Source: Desarmillaria ectypa
Lineage: Eukaryota; Basidiomycota; Agaricomycetes; Agaricales; Physalacriaceae
Assembly (NCBI GenBank): GCA_030407005.1
Contig: JAUDYN010000009.1
Span: forward strand, 2,418,001 to 2,482,000
Direction: 5' to 3'
Length of the DNA stretch: 64,000 nucleotides
In this document: piece by piece, positions 1 through 11,599 of the stretch
How positions within the stretch are numbered: position 1 is the first letter of the stretch
How the letters are laid out: every line of letters begins with the position of its first letter
Notes under the pieces: generated by a model
The model's input: the letters and a program-made list of their open reading frames with translations, nothing else
Database searches by the model: none
Told to the model about the DNA's origin: nothing
Translations under genes and position numbers: made by a program

Positions 1-1
1 C

Positions 2-3000
2 AAAAGTTCCGGATGGGACTTCTTGGTGGACATCCAAATTTCCCCATGTACTGGGAAACAGACACTGACAACCCGAGCGTTGTTGGATAGTGGCTGCACA
101 GGCAGCTCTATCAACTGAACCTATGTCCAACAACATTGGTTGGACACCAGAAAGGCCACAGCCCCTATACCGGTCTATAATGCTGACGGAACGTGCAACA
201 ACGCAGGGGATGTTACAGAATTCGTAGAACTCTGAATGACCATTGGAGGACATAGCGAACAAATTGACCTTGCAGTCACTGATCTAGGCTCCAAGACTGT
301 GTACTTGGGCCATGACTGGCTTAAACGCCACAATCCTTTCATCAACTGGAAAGCGGGGACCTTGACATTTGGACGATGTCACTGTGTCCAAAACCAATTC
401 ACTCTACCAGACGCAGATGAAGAAGATCGATGGGACAAAGAGCTCGAGGAAGGAGAAAGTATTCTTGCTGTCAATATGCAAGAAGAAATCATCCTTCATG
501 CCATCCATCATGCAAACGAGTTGGCCGCAGCTGCCAACGCTGAAAAACTGAAACAAACATTTGAGGAACTAGTACCTCCTCAGTACCAGAGTTTCAGAGA
601 TCTATTCTCCAAAGAAAGTTTCGACGAGTTACCAGAAAGAAGATCTTGGGACCACGCAATCGAATTGGTCCCCAATGCGAAATCGACCTTGGACTGCAAG
701 GTTTACCCACTCAATCGAAATGAGCAAGAACAATTGGTCAAGTTCTTAGATGAGAACTTGGACTTGGGACGTATTTGTCCCTCAAAATCTCCTTTTGCCT
801 CTCCCTTCTTCTTCATTAAGAAAAAGGACGGCTCCTTATGACCAGTCCAGGACTACTGGAAACTGAATGAAATGGCGATCAAGAATCATTATCCCCTTCT
901 GCTCATTTCCGAGTTAATTGACAAATTATGCAGAGCCAAGCAGTTCTCCAAGTTGGACGTTCATTGGGGCTACAACAATGTCCATATTCGAGACAGAGAT
1001 GAAGAAAAAGCCATGGACAGAACTAATCGAGGGTTCTTTGAGCCAACAGTTATGTTTTTTGGACTTACAAATTCACCAGCCACGTTCCAGTGGATGATGA
1101 ACAACATATTCAAGGATTTGATCACCAGAGGAAAAGTCACAATTTACCTCAACGATATACTCATATTCACCAAATCCTTGTCAGAACACCAAGATGCTGT
1201 ACAACAAGTACTCCAACATCTTCGAGAGAACAAATTGTTCCTCAAAGCCGAGAAATGCGAGTTCGAGGTACTCGAGACCGAATACCTTGGAGTTATCATC
1301 AGCGAAGATGCCATTCACATGGATCCAGTCAAGATTGCGGGTATAGCTGAGTGGCCGACTCTGACAAAAAAGAAGGAGCTACAATCCTTTTTAGGATTCA
1401 CAAACTTTTACCAAAAGTTCATCAAGGACTACTCCAAGATAGTATGACCCCTTACTCAGTTAACGGGAAAAGTAGACTGGAAATGGGGATCAGAACAGGA
1501 ACAAGTGTTTAATCAACTGAAAAAATTGATGACAACAAACATAGTCCTTACGATTCCCTCGGACAATGGAAAGTTCCGAGTCAAAGCCGACGCCAGTGAT
1601 GGAGCCATTGGTGCCATCCTAAGTCAAGAAAGGGAAGGCAAATGGAGACCAGTCGCCTTCATGTCAAAAGCGCTCACCGTCACTGAGCGAAATTACAAAA
1701 TCTATGACAAGGAACTGCTAGCAATCATGCTGGCATTAGAGGAATGGCGTCACTACCTTATGGGCGCCAAAGAGACCATGGAGATCTGGACTGACCACCA
1801 GAATCTCCAATACTTCCGGAAACCCCAGAAGTTGAATCGCTGACAAGCTCGGTGGGTCACCGAACTAGCAGAGTACCACTTTGTTCTTCAACACAAAGCT
1901 GGAACCACTAATCAGAAGGCTGATCTTCTCAGCAGATGAGATGATCATGATCAGGGAAAAGAAGACAATCAAGATGTTGTCGTCTTATCCCCAGAACATT
2001 TCCGAGCATTGGTATTGCCAACAACTGAAGAAAGGATCATGCGTATAAGAGACGCAACAAAACAGAAGGACCAGTGGGACCAGGGAATCGAGAAATCCCT
2101 CAACCACGAATGAGGAATCACCCAGGAAAACGAAGTCCTGTGGTATGACGGATGAGTCTACATTCCCAATGACTTTATATTACGTGGTGAGATCATTGCA
2201 CAATTTCATGATCACATCACTGCTGGACACCCAGGAATCGCAAAGACCAAGGAACTCATTCTCCGTGAATACTGGTGGCCAAAGATGAAGAAGGACATAG
2301 AGTCTTACATCAAAGGATGTGAGACTTGTCAAAGAATGAAGAGTGATACGCAGGCCAAGGCTGCACCTCTTCATCCCAATACGATACCTGATATGCCATG
2401 GATGCATATATCAGTCGACATGGTCACTGGACTTCCCAAGTCAGATGGGTTCGATGCTCTACTGGTCATAGTAGATCGGTTCTCCAAGAACATTCTCCTG
2501 ATTCCATGCAATGAGGAGTTATCTGCTGAAGGATGGGCGTTAATACTTCGCAACTACATATATGTGAAACACGGAATGCCGCAAGTGGTCATCTCAGACC
2601 GAGGACCCCAATTCATCTCAACATTCATGAAGGAACTATACCGAATGTTGAACATCACCCAGAATGCCTCTATGGCATACCATCCACAGACAGACGGACA
2701 GACAGAGAGAGTCAACCAGGAGGTCGAAAAATACCTCTGTATCTTTGTCAACCATCAACAGACCGACTGGGTAGCATGGCTACCACATGCCGAATTCACC
2801 CACAACAACTGAGTCCACTCGGCCACGGGCAAAAGCCCTTTCATGGTCCTATACGGATGAAATCCCCGACTCATCCCTGAGTCAATACAGAAAACCAGCT
2901 TCACAAATCCTGCAGCTGTCGACTTCATGGAAACTATGGCCAAGGTCCATAAAGAGGTTCATGAAGCATTGGAAAAGGCCGTGGTGCAAATGAAGGCACA

Positions 3001-3709
3001 ATATGACAAAAGGAAACAGACTCCAAGGGAGTACTGAATTGGGGATAAGGTATGGCTTGACACCACCAACCTTCATCTTCCATGACCAAAGAAAAAGCTC
3101 GACGATAAATGAACGGGACCATTCGAAATCATTGAGAAATCAGGAGCAGCAGCGTACAAGTTGAAGCTGCCACCACATTGGAAAATTCACCCCCGATTCA
3201 ATGAGAAATTGTTGACTCCATACGTCGCACCCTCATTCGCGAATCAAGAACAACCGCCACCTCCTCCTCCGGACCTTGTCAATGGTCAAGAAGAATACGA
3301 AATCGAAGAAGTCTTGGACTCGCGCACCAGAAAGGTACGATCCAAGCGAGGACAACCATCTAGGGAAGTCACGGACTACCTAGTCAAATGGAAAGGATGG
3401 ACTTGTGAGCACAACTCATAGGTTCAAGAGAATGAAATGACGAACGCTTTGGAAGCAATCCAAGAGTACCAGGCTAGCATAAACCGCGCCGTATACACTC
3501 CAAAAATCACAACCAAAAACAAAGAAGTGGTCAAAATACTGGATCACGAATACTTGGAACATGGCGATGTAGCCTATCTCGCCAAAAGAAGAGATGGATA
3601 TACCAAGTGGATTGTCAATCCAGATGAAGAAATATGGAAGAAACTGATTGATCAGTACTGGATCAGTCAAATCGCAACACAGTTTGACACCCCTTTGGAA
3701 GAGCCTTAG
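2..3709 (+). pseudogene. Ty3/gypsy Pol polyprotein, 14 in-frame stops, no frameshift
   Basis: One frame stays readable from base 2 to the terminal TAG at 3707-3709. Protease active site DSG at 86-94 (in LLDSGCTGSS). RT about 650-1330, with the YxDD box at 1145-1156 read as YLND, so one catalytic Asp is lost. RNase H about 1570-1930 (TDHQNLQYF). Integrase HHCC finger about 2200-2340 and core about 2400-2760; its three acidic residues are still present (SVDMVTGLP, ISDRGPQF, DGQTERVNQE). Chromodomain about 3290-3480 (YLVKWKGW). Stops are TGA at 116, 233, 839, 1445, 1841, 1937, 2111, 2153, 2810, 2858, 3035, 3083 and 3110, plus TAG at 3419. Where the family residue is clear the TGA replaces Arg, which fits CGA to TGA transitions. 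Confidence 0.92.
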
Positions 3710-3741
3710 CAGTCGGGATGACTGCTTTAACAAGGGGGTAA

Positions 3742-4152
3742 TGTTACGATTTTTCCGTTATCTTATCTTATCCAAGTCATATCCATGACTCATCCATCTA
3801 ATCTAATCAAGAAACCGACTCATATCCAGCTATTCGCCGGCTACAACCCTCGTTCTCACCATCTGTCACCCCAGACACTCTCTATTGGTTCTATGATCCT
3901 TCCGGATCATCCTACTTTGACACCGTTTATGCATGGACCATAGTGTTTCACCTAAATATAACTGCCATAGAAATACTATATAAACAGAGTAAACTAGACC
4001 ATTGTACTCTATCTCTTGTTTAAATTACTATCATATACTTCTTGTTCGCACAACACAGAAGACCTTTAGCTTCTATCTCTTGTCTTGGGTGATCGTTCAA
4101 ACGCATAACGGCCCAGAGAGATCAGCTGATCATCCCAAGTCAGTACCTAACA
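3742..4152 (+). repeat. 3' LTR of the first Ty3/gypsy element (411 bp)
   Basis: It begins TGTTACGATTTTTCCG and ends AGTACCTAACA, with short inverted TGTTA/TAACA termini typical of LTRs. It contains a TATA-like box (actatataaacag, near 3973). The same terminal blocks recur at 34016-34420 and in reverse orientation at 38782-39181, which defines the family. Confidence 0.88.
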
Positions 4153-4378
4153 ACTATGGCTGAAATCCTTGAGTCACCCCTGACTCAAACACTCACTAAC
4201 ACCTAGTGTGAACCTAAGTGAAAGAGGTTGATTATGCCAAGCACTTGCCAAACATCTCACTTACTGACTATGCCAAACTCTTGGTCAGAGCCTTCTTGGT
4301 AAAATTGAACTTGATATTCTACATTTGCTTTCAGCACAGTCCTTGAACTAGTACTACAGGATTGTACTTAGTCAAATT
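4153..4378. other. CpG-poor decayed spacer between LTRs
   Basis: There is no coding potential. CpG is nearly absent, in contrast with the DNA after about 4740, so this and 4586-4735 look like old repeat remains around the two LTR insertions. Confidence 0.4.
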
Positions 4379-4585
4379 TGTTGGAACTATTGCAGTGGGA
4401 GGCTTGCTGAGTAGAGAATACTAAATTGTTAGCTACTAGAGCTCAAGATGAGCTCCTTAAATACCACAGAATGTATCTAGAATGTTCTACTAAAGTACCT
4501 AATTATATCCTAGTATTGTGCCTAATTGATGGTACTGAAGGTTCAGGAATCTTCCAGCACATACTTGAAGTTGTGAATCCCAACA
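4379..4585 (+). repeat. Solo LTR, small family S1, copy 1 (207 bp)
   Basis: It starts TGTTGGAACTATTGC and ends GAATCCCAACA. A perfect 5-bp target duplication, aaatt, flanks it (4374-4378 and 4586-4590). A second copy with the same ends lies at 41382-41574. No internal coding region is visible, so it is a solo LTR or a very short non-autonomous LTR element. Confidence 0.8.
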
Positions 4586-4735
4586 AAATTAGCCAGATTC
4601 CTAACAGTAGCTAGATTTCATAGTATACCTCACTTGTTTGCTCTTCAGCAAACATGAATTCTTTCTATTCTGACTCACTAGGCAAATGCACCTGATCATG
4701 TGGTGCAGTGTTATCTAATATAGGAGAGGAGTATT

Positions 4736-5390
4736 AAGGAAGGGTAATAAACTGAGCATGAGCCTCAGCACTGTAACAAAAATGGAACCCGGAATTTGAA
4801 GGGGCGCCAAGTTGATGAGTCGTTTCCATCAGAAAACGATAAATGTACGGAGAAGATGACACTCGTTCCCAACGGAGATCAGCATCATCAAGAAAACGCG
4901 GAGGGCATTGTCCGGAATTTGAGCGCCACATTCCCCCACTGATCAGATTACGCAAGAAGCAAATAGGAAACATTCCATGAGCAGAACATTCACCGAAATC
5001 AGAGTATCGCATGAGAAATCAACGTGGAACGATAGTGGCTCGTTTTTAGACCGAACCAGCTGGGTCCTAAATAAAGGTCGAGGGAATTTCGTTGATTTTG
5101 CGTATGAGAATTTTGCTCATATCAATGGTATTTTTATTGATAGCTCTCTCTAATGCCGGCAGATGTGAGTAAGGACCCAGGAACTTTCGACGACGCGGGA
5201 AATGTTGTCCACAACTAAAGAGAACCATAAAAAGATCTCAGCGAGGAATTCTGGAGGGAGCTTATTAATGGGCCCCACCAACGCCAATGGAATGGGAGGT
5301 GGTTTCATATGAACTCTAGTCAGGATTGTACTGTGTGGCTCCATTGCACTTACTTGTAATAGCGGGATGGTCATCGGGAGTTATGGAAAT
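4736..5390 (-). pseudogene. F-box-like protein relic, truncated and frameshifted
   Basis: Reading the minus strand from about 5374, the start (LVGPINKLPPEFLAEIFLWF, then VESSWVLTHICRH) matches the N-terminus of the intact F-box gene at 7699 (PPELLTEVFLWF ... ESSWVLTHVCQLW). Homology then continues in shifting frames: DQWGNVALKFRTMPSAF corresponds to DRWKNVTLLIPDDALGMF, and a block ending LMLSLLPF corresponds to LLSAIQLFPF. It stops at about 4736, where the CpG-poor repeat zone begins, and the C-terminal two-thirds is missing. It is a dead paralogue; which event truncated it is inference. Confidence 0.7.
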
Positions 5391-5399
5391 ACATAAATC

Positions 5400-6128
5400 T
5401 CCGTAAATGCAATCGACAAGCCGGCTTGGCGCTATGGCTAGAGAATAGATGTATGGTTTGATAAACCGAATGGTAGTTTAAACGCCGATTCAAGTATGGG
5501 AGCAGTTGCACTGCTACGTCTTGGACAGGTAAACACAGAATTAAAGTTTGAAATTGTATAAGAAGGGCCGTATACGGGGCAGGCTCACAGTGTACATGAG
5601 CTCATAAGCCCAGGGTATGACACTAAGAGTCCGAAAGATTTATTTACAATCAGGCTGTACCACGAAGAAATATGGAGTTAGAGAGAGAGGATTGGAGCGC
5701 CTCTGACACATTTCAGCATATTATCGTCTCTTTGAATGCACTTATTTCAATGCAATAAAGGTCAGGACTCAAAAGAAGCAACCGTCGAAGCTAAGTCGAA
5801 ACTTTCTCGTCTCGGTTTAGTAGGTAATGCAAAAGGGCCCGGTCTGCCCCAATTTCTCTGCAGCGGTCTTTTACTATACTGGATAATCTCCGTGGATTAG
5901 GCAGGATCACGCGGAAACTTTAGGTATCTATGGAAGTTTAGGTATTGATTTCGAAACGTCTGGGTGCTAACTACAAATGATACCGAGTGACATCGCTGAT
6001 GAATCGCAATGCCGCGAGAAAACATGATGACTATGCGAACAGTGGGGTAAGTAATGGCACATTTTGTTCGTAATGATTATTGGTCCACGAAACGTGCATG
6101 TTTTGCATGTGCTGGGTAGTGATAGAAG
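5400..6128. other. Intergenic, nothing recognised
   Basis: CpG content is normal. There is no ORF with recognisable homology, no repeat shared with the rest of the window, and no RNA gene that I can support. Confidence 0.4.
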
Positions 6129-6227
6129 ATGACTAGACCGAGGTATATATACATTCTCCTCCTACATCATAGTAGACGAGAGCTTCTTCGCATCACTCGC
6201 AAGCGTGACCCCATCAGCAAGCGTAAT

Positions 6228-7088
6228 TCATCTATACGTTTCTTGACTCAGGTATCCGAATGGACAGTGATCCGATTGATGCTTGACTTTGATTCTACGA
6301 TACTTGAAGCGCCCGCCACTGCATGCTATGAACTGCCTTTGACCGACAGTGAGGACAGGGAGCCCATGATGAATGACGATGGGATTGGGAATGGCGATGG
6401 ATAAAGGAGATGGAGATCTCTCTGCCTTTGCTTCGGTCATAGTGATAGGTATAGGGATGACAGGAGAGGGGAAGCTGCTACGTATATGGGGTCTGGCGTC
6501 ACAAATGTGGGTATGCGAAGCTGAGGGCTCCCAATGGCGGTCGGTACTACGTTCGCTAGAGTGGTGACGTCGCTTGCGATGCGCCCATGACGGGGAACGA
6601 GAGGAAACGCGTTTAGATCGTGAGATGTGCCCAAAATCTGGATCACAGGAGGGCGAGCGCTTGCGTTTCGAGGTACTTACATGTCGAGAGCGGTCTGGGT
6701 ATGAGAGACGCGACGCACTACCATCTCTAAAGTTGCTGGGAGGATCTCTCCCAAGTCGAGATCCTTCTGCAAGACGCTTTATCCGTATGTTCCACTTCAT
6801 GAGATCAACCTCCTTCCTCGCCGACGCGTCAGTTCTATTCGTAGCCGACAAAATGCTTTTCAAGTTTTGCTTGAAAAGGAGGAGATCGTCGTTGCTGAGA
6901 TGGTGTACTTTGTGGAGAAGTAAAAGAAAAATCAGCACTGCCGCGTTCTCACAAATGAGCCTGGGAGTTGAAAGGAAGGCCGAAAATAATGGCAACCGAA
7001 ATATGTCCTTGCTAAAAGGGAAATACCAGGCTGTCAACGAAACACGATCAGACTTCTTTTGCATTTGTAGATCGTGTGAATTTAACAT
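6228..7088 (-). CDS. Hypothetical Ser/Arg-rich protein
   Basis: An open frame of 286 codons on the minus strand. The middle is rich in Ser, Arg, Lys and His (for example SKRKRSPSCDP and HRKRRHHSSERSTDRHW), resembling disordered, nuclear or RNA-binding segments. The first about 65 residues are hydrophobic and less coding-like, so the true start may be an exon beginning after a tctcag acceptor near 6898 (VHHLSNDDLLLFKQNLK region) with an upstream exon I cannot place. No domain is recognised. The frame could be an incidental open stretch; its composition and unbroken length are the only support. Confidence 0.35.
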   Translation of the reverse strand: MLNSHDLQMQKKSDRVSLTAWYFPFSKDIFRLPLFSAFLSTPRLICENAAVLIFLLLLHKVHHLSNDDLLLFKQNLKSILSATNRTDASARKEVDLMKWNIRIKRLAEGSRLGRDPPSNFRDGSASRLSYPDRSRHVSTSKRKRSPSCDPDFGHISRSKRVSSRSPSWAHRKRRHHSSERSTDRHWEPSASHTHICDARPHIRSSFPSPVIPIPITMTEAKAERSPSPLSIAIPNPIVIHHGLPVLTVGQRQFIACSGGRFKYRRIKVKHQSDHCPFGYLSQETYR

Positions 7089-7698
7089 GAATCCCGCTTA
7101 ACTTTAGTGCATCACGAATCATTGGACGACTGAGCACCGTATTATTCAAACCGCGCGTGGTGTCGAATATCATCATGAGAAACCGATTGAGCTCATTAGC
7201 ACCGACCACTTGACTCGTGATATCTATCGCAGCTGATCACAAATATCAGCAAATCGGCAGAAACAATGCCGCTCGGCTAGTGAGACATTTAGGCAGAAAA
7301 ATCCCAGATAAGGTTGATTCTTGTCAAAAATATTGTCGGCATGGAAGGGTCTTTGTGAAATGTTTCATTAAATCTGGCAGGGCTGTGACTGAAGATTGAT
7401 TCAAAGTACTGCCGGCATAAGCACGTGGGACGGAACTACATTGCAACTTCGGCAAACAGCTTTTAGCGTCTAACTTGCTGCGCGCAGTGTCCACGACACC
7501 CACCCAGGCGATAATACCTCACACACCCTCTACTTCAGAAGGCAAAATACATCCATTATACTTTCTCTATGCTCCTTCTTTAAGCTTTAAAAACCCAAGA
7601 CTTCTGAGAACATCAAGTAGGTACCGTATCTTTCTAATAGCTATCAAGGGCTATGCTGACAGCAGTGTTTTTTCAGAAAGTTATTACATCTTTATGAA
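7089..7698. other. Intergenic, putative promoter region of the F-box gene
   Basis: No genes seen. The last 150 bases are C/T-rich (tttctctatgctccttcttt near 7561), as is common just upstream of fungal start codons. No clear TATA box was found. Confidence 0.35.
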
Positions 7699-9191
7699 AT
7701 GTCGAAGATTGGTCCCATTCACCGAGTTCCACCCGAGCTTCTCACGGAAGTCTTCCTTTGGTTCTCAGATATCTCACATGACATCTCGCGCGTCGGTGAA
7801 AGCTCTTGGGTTCTAACCCATGTCTGCCAGCTTTGGAGAGACATATCCCTACGAACTCCGCCCCTTTGGGCGTCCTTCTCATACAAAAAATCGACGAAAT
7901 TTCCACTTAATTTAATCACAACTCAAATAGCTCGTTCGAAAAGGGAACCGTTGTCGTTCCGCGTGGATTTCGCGTGCGACGCGTTGATATCTATCGAGGT
8001 TCTCTTACAGGAAGCAATGGGACTATGTGTTTTTGACATACTTATGGAAGAAGCGGACCGGTGGAAGAATGTTACCCTCCTGATTCCGGATGACGCCCTC
8101 GGCATGTTCATGGATATAATCACTACTTCCCAAGAGGAGTTCTCTCTCCTTCAGTCGTTCAGTATCCATCGACAGAGAGTAATACCTACTGAAGACATTG
8201 TCATACCAAACCCCATGTTTGTCGCCGCCCCACTCCTTTCCGCCATCCAATTATTCCCGTTCATTGATGTAATATTGCCCTGGTCCCAGCTGACTGAAAT
8301 CGAGACCAGTCGTCTTCCGGTTAATATTGAATTCATGATTATCAAGGAATCACCGTTGTTGAGAAAATTGGTGACGACGCACCGGTGTGGCCACGAAGAC
8401 CTTACAGTGCCTAGCATCGCGCCTGTCGTTCACGCCGCCCTACGCGTCTTCGGACCAATGTACACATCCATTCTACCACAGCTCGTCCTTCCCTCGCTAG
8501 TCCAGCTCGTTATCGACATCTATGTCGACAGAGACCCACCTGACACACTATCAGACTTTATCAATCGCTCCGGATCTTCCGTGCTCCATCTCTCGCTCCT
8601 TATTCATATGCTATCGCCAAGTACAATGATTCCCGCGGACTTTGCACAACAGCTCGTGTATATATTCTCACAGATGCCCGCCCTCGTGGAGCTCAAAGTT
8701 CATTTTGATTTCACGTCGTTGTTAGACCGCGAGCATGATCTGGCACGAATTCTCCTCGATGCGTTCCAGGGAAGCCAGTTTGTGCTCCCAAGGCTCGAGA
8801 ATATTGATATCAGGGCGACGAGGTGCATATGCAGCTTGGAAGATATTGTAGGGCTTGTTCAGTACCGGTGGGTGAAGGCTGTCGTTGAAGGCGGTTCCGT
8901 CGCGCGGCTGAGAGGGATTAATGTGGAATGTGATGGCCTTCGGAAAATGTCTAAGGGCGATGCCTTTCATTTCCTGGAGAATCTCCGAAGATTCAAGAAG
9001 GAAGGGCTGGAACTTATCGTCGTTATGTAAGGCCCCACCGTTCGTTACTGATCTTACATTGGCTAAACGTGCTTCTCGCTAGCAATGGGGTGCCGTTCGG
9101 GTGGGAATCGTATAGGGTAGGACCTCCACGGTTTGACTCCTTAGAAGCATCAGACATTTCGGATATCTCTGATACAGAGTCCGTGGACTAA
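7699..9191 (+). CDS. F-box-like/LRR protein
   Basis: Exons 7699-9026 and 9083-9191, about 478 residues. An F-box-like motif lies at residues 4-45 (GPIHRVPPELLTEVFLWF ... SSWVLTHVCQLWRDI), followed by TPPLWASF and diffuse leucine-rich segments to about residue 430. This is the common Agaricomycete family presumed to act as SCF ubiquitin-ligase adaptors; that role is inferred from the family. The apparent stop at 9028 lies inside a 56-bp intron (GTAAGG donor at 9027, ctgatct/gctaaac branch-like sequences, acceptor gctag at 9082). Splicing adds 36 residues with an acidic end (SDISDISDTESVD). The start ATG sits directly before the F-box. A minus-strand relic of the same family lies at 4736-5390. 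Confidence 0.85.
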
Positions 9192-11472
9192 GCTCTTTCT
9201 TGCATTTAGGTATTATATCGGAACGGAACACTGCAGGCGTTTTCGGGAATAACTTGGTGTACTGCTTCCTGTACACTGGACTATAATACATTTAGAAGAC
9301 ACGTTTGATGTATGGTAAATAACACTTGGGAGTATCGACAAAAAAGCCTTCAACGTCATTGCTGGAAGAAACATAGCAACATCGTTGTACCAATCTGTTT
9401 TCCTTCCACCACCGGATCCTGGTCGTGTTATGCTGGCAGTGGAAGGGTGGGAGACGAGGTCAAGTCATTTTCTACAGCCTTTGTAAGAGAATAAATTCGC
9501 CGTCAATTATGGTAATGTAGTGAGAATGGGAGTTAATGACGAGAATAAAAATACAAAAATGGAGTCGGTCACATCGTTGGGCGAATTTACACGTCGACCC
9601 CTGGTTATGACACCTACAGTTATATGTCCAACAAGAAATGTTTTTATTCAACCCGAGTCGTCGGCACAGTGTGCATAAAATAACGTGTCAACAAACAACT
9701 AGCTGCTTTTGTCCACGACACGCGGTGCACTTTTTGTGAATATTGAAATAACAAATATGATATATCACATAAAGATTGGGATATCGCCTTGTACTACAGG
9801 GCAAGTAAAAATAAGAAATCGGAACGGCGTCGGCATGAAATAGGATGACAACCACAGCGCTCTGCGCTTCCTGTTGCTAAATCGCCTCGAAGCGAGAGCC
9901 GAGAGTTCTTGCGCTTCTTGGGAGCTTACACCTTACCTTTGTCACACTCGTGCTTCTCTACCCACTCTCTTCTCCCCTCGCTATCGGAAGTGAACCTAGG
10001 ACTCATGAATGTTCGAGACTCTTCAGACATCTTCCTCAGGAGCTGAGTGGGTCACATGGACCTTTCGTGTTTAATTTCTTCGAAAAAGTGTCAATACCGA
10101 GCACCTAATTCGCAAGCGTATCGTGGGAGTTGAGTCGGAGTCAAGCCAAGCGGCAGCCGAGAGTCATGTAATCGATGTCGACAAGTGCCGACGGCAGGAC
10201 GAATTTCAAATGTCATCATTCCTTCTTTTTTACTACCACCACTTCTCTGCGCGAATCGTACTACGCCACAAAGGCTCACCCATCGCAGCTCGTTCCTCAC
10301 GAAGACAAAGCTCCTCGATCGCGTCCCGATAGAGGCCGATGTGCGTAAAAATCAACGCGTGAATAATGGGCACTCTGGCCAAACACGGGAACGGAATTCG
10401 TAAACCCCGCTCAACATTACTGCCACTATTCTCTTCGTGTGTATATCTTGTACCTGGAAGTGGATCTAATGTCCTATGAGGGCATCCCGAAGAAAGTTCA
10501 ACACCCTACAATTGGGTATCTTGCGCCGAAGGCACGGTTAAATTGACATGAAGCTCCTCGGAGTCACGAGTAGTCAGTACGGCTGAATGGCCGTACAAAG
10601 GCGGGTTCCGTTTCGTTTTATATCCCTTTCATTACCATCAAACCCGCCAGCTGTTTCATGTTGCTGTGTCAGTGGTCACGTAACTGGCATTAATTGGGTT
10701 TCGTTTCCCCCCATACAAAACATATAGAAAAATCACAATTGACTCCTAGATATTACATCAGTCTTTGTGGACATGTTCATTGCGGTGTTTTACAGTCTCA
10801 GCCAGTCTTAATACTTTCTTGATGCGGCAAAGTTAAAACCGACAGCCTTCACTTTGCCACGGATGGCGTCCTGGTTCCTCTTTTTGAACAGGTACGGCCA
10901 ATGATTGCAATAGTTCAACCACTGATCTACACCCTAGTTTCTTGTTCGGCTGGAGGCTATCGAGTCCCTAGAACGTATTTCAAGGATGGAATTCTGCCGC
11001 ATCGAAGCAGATACACGTCTCGTTGCAGCCGATGGACGATTCGATGGGACACTTTAGTGCGCCTATTTTCTTAGGCGTATATACAGCGAATCTAACCACC
11101 GGAACTAGATGACCGTCGTGTCAAACCTACTGGTCGCCACTGCATACACCGAGCAGATGTCATCTTCAAATCTCAAGCCAGTGCAAGTCCTTTCATCGCA
11201 TCACCCACTCGCAAGTATGTTTCAGGATTCGCCCTGTCCTCGTGACCGTTACGACATAAGGCACCAGTACCGACCACTCTATATGGATAATGATCCTCCC
11301 CTGTGTAAGCGATAGGCGCTGTCGGACGGTGATAAGAAACCTTCAGCTGATGCGCTTAGTGCGCACTGTGGGGCTTCGCAGAATTATGTGGGTCCGCGCG
11401 CTCACCCGAATCAAATTGCCTCTAATGTGTTTAATTTTAGGACGATAGAATGTCATTGAGGTCTACATCCCG
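9192..11472. other. Long intergenic stretch, nothing recognised
   Basis: About 2.3 kb without supported genes. ORFs here are short and unrelated to known families. A small hairpin, GTACGGC-tgaatg-GCCGTAC, lies at 10577-10596. No tRNA, LTR or tandem repeat is convincing. Confidence 0.4.
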
Positions 11473-11480
11473 TATATAAG
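11473..11480 (+). promoter_or_regulatory. TATA box of the GMC oxidoreductase gene
   Basis: The sequence tatataag lies about 120 bp upstream of the ATG at 11600, with pyrimidine-rich sequence between (ttcctcttgctcccgttcc). This is the usual arrangement for an inducible fungal gene. Placement is by motif only. Confidence 0.5.
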
Positions 11481-11599
11481 TCAAGTCAACGGTAGGAGCG
11501 ACTATATCTTACCGACCTAGAGCTTTCCTCTTGCTCCCGTTCCATTCTCTTTTTGGTGTATTCAGGTGCTCAGTTCATTGCTGGGCTGTAGAGTTCGCC

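Larger units (their letters stand above)
1..4152 (+). mobile_element. Ty3/gypsy chromodomain LTR retrotransposon, 5'-truncated by window edge, decayed
   Basis: The order protease, reverse transcriptase, RNase H, zinc-binding plus core integrase, chromodomain, purine-rich tract and 3' LTR is that of chromovirus-type Ty3/gypsy elements. The 5' LTR and gag lie left of the window. A purine-rich tract (caagggggtaa) abuts the LTR start at 3742, as expected for plus-strand priming. The LTR ends TG...CA; the right flank is actat, but the left flank is out of view so the target duplication cannot be checked. The element cannot be active: pol has 14 premature stops and the RT catalytic motif is mutated. 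Solo LTRs of the same family occur at 34016-34420 and, reversed, at 38782-39181. Confidence 0.93.

Noticed and set aside
2..3709. Reassigned genetic code (TGA read as Arg) in the gypsy element
   Set aside because: The DUF6535 gene in this window appears to use TGA as its stop, and other changes in the element (Arg to His and Trp, Asp to Asn) show the same CpG transition pattern, so decay explains the TGAs.
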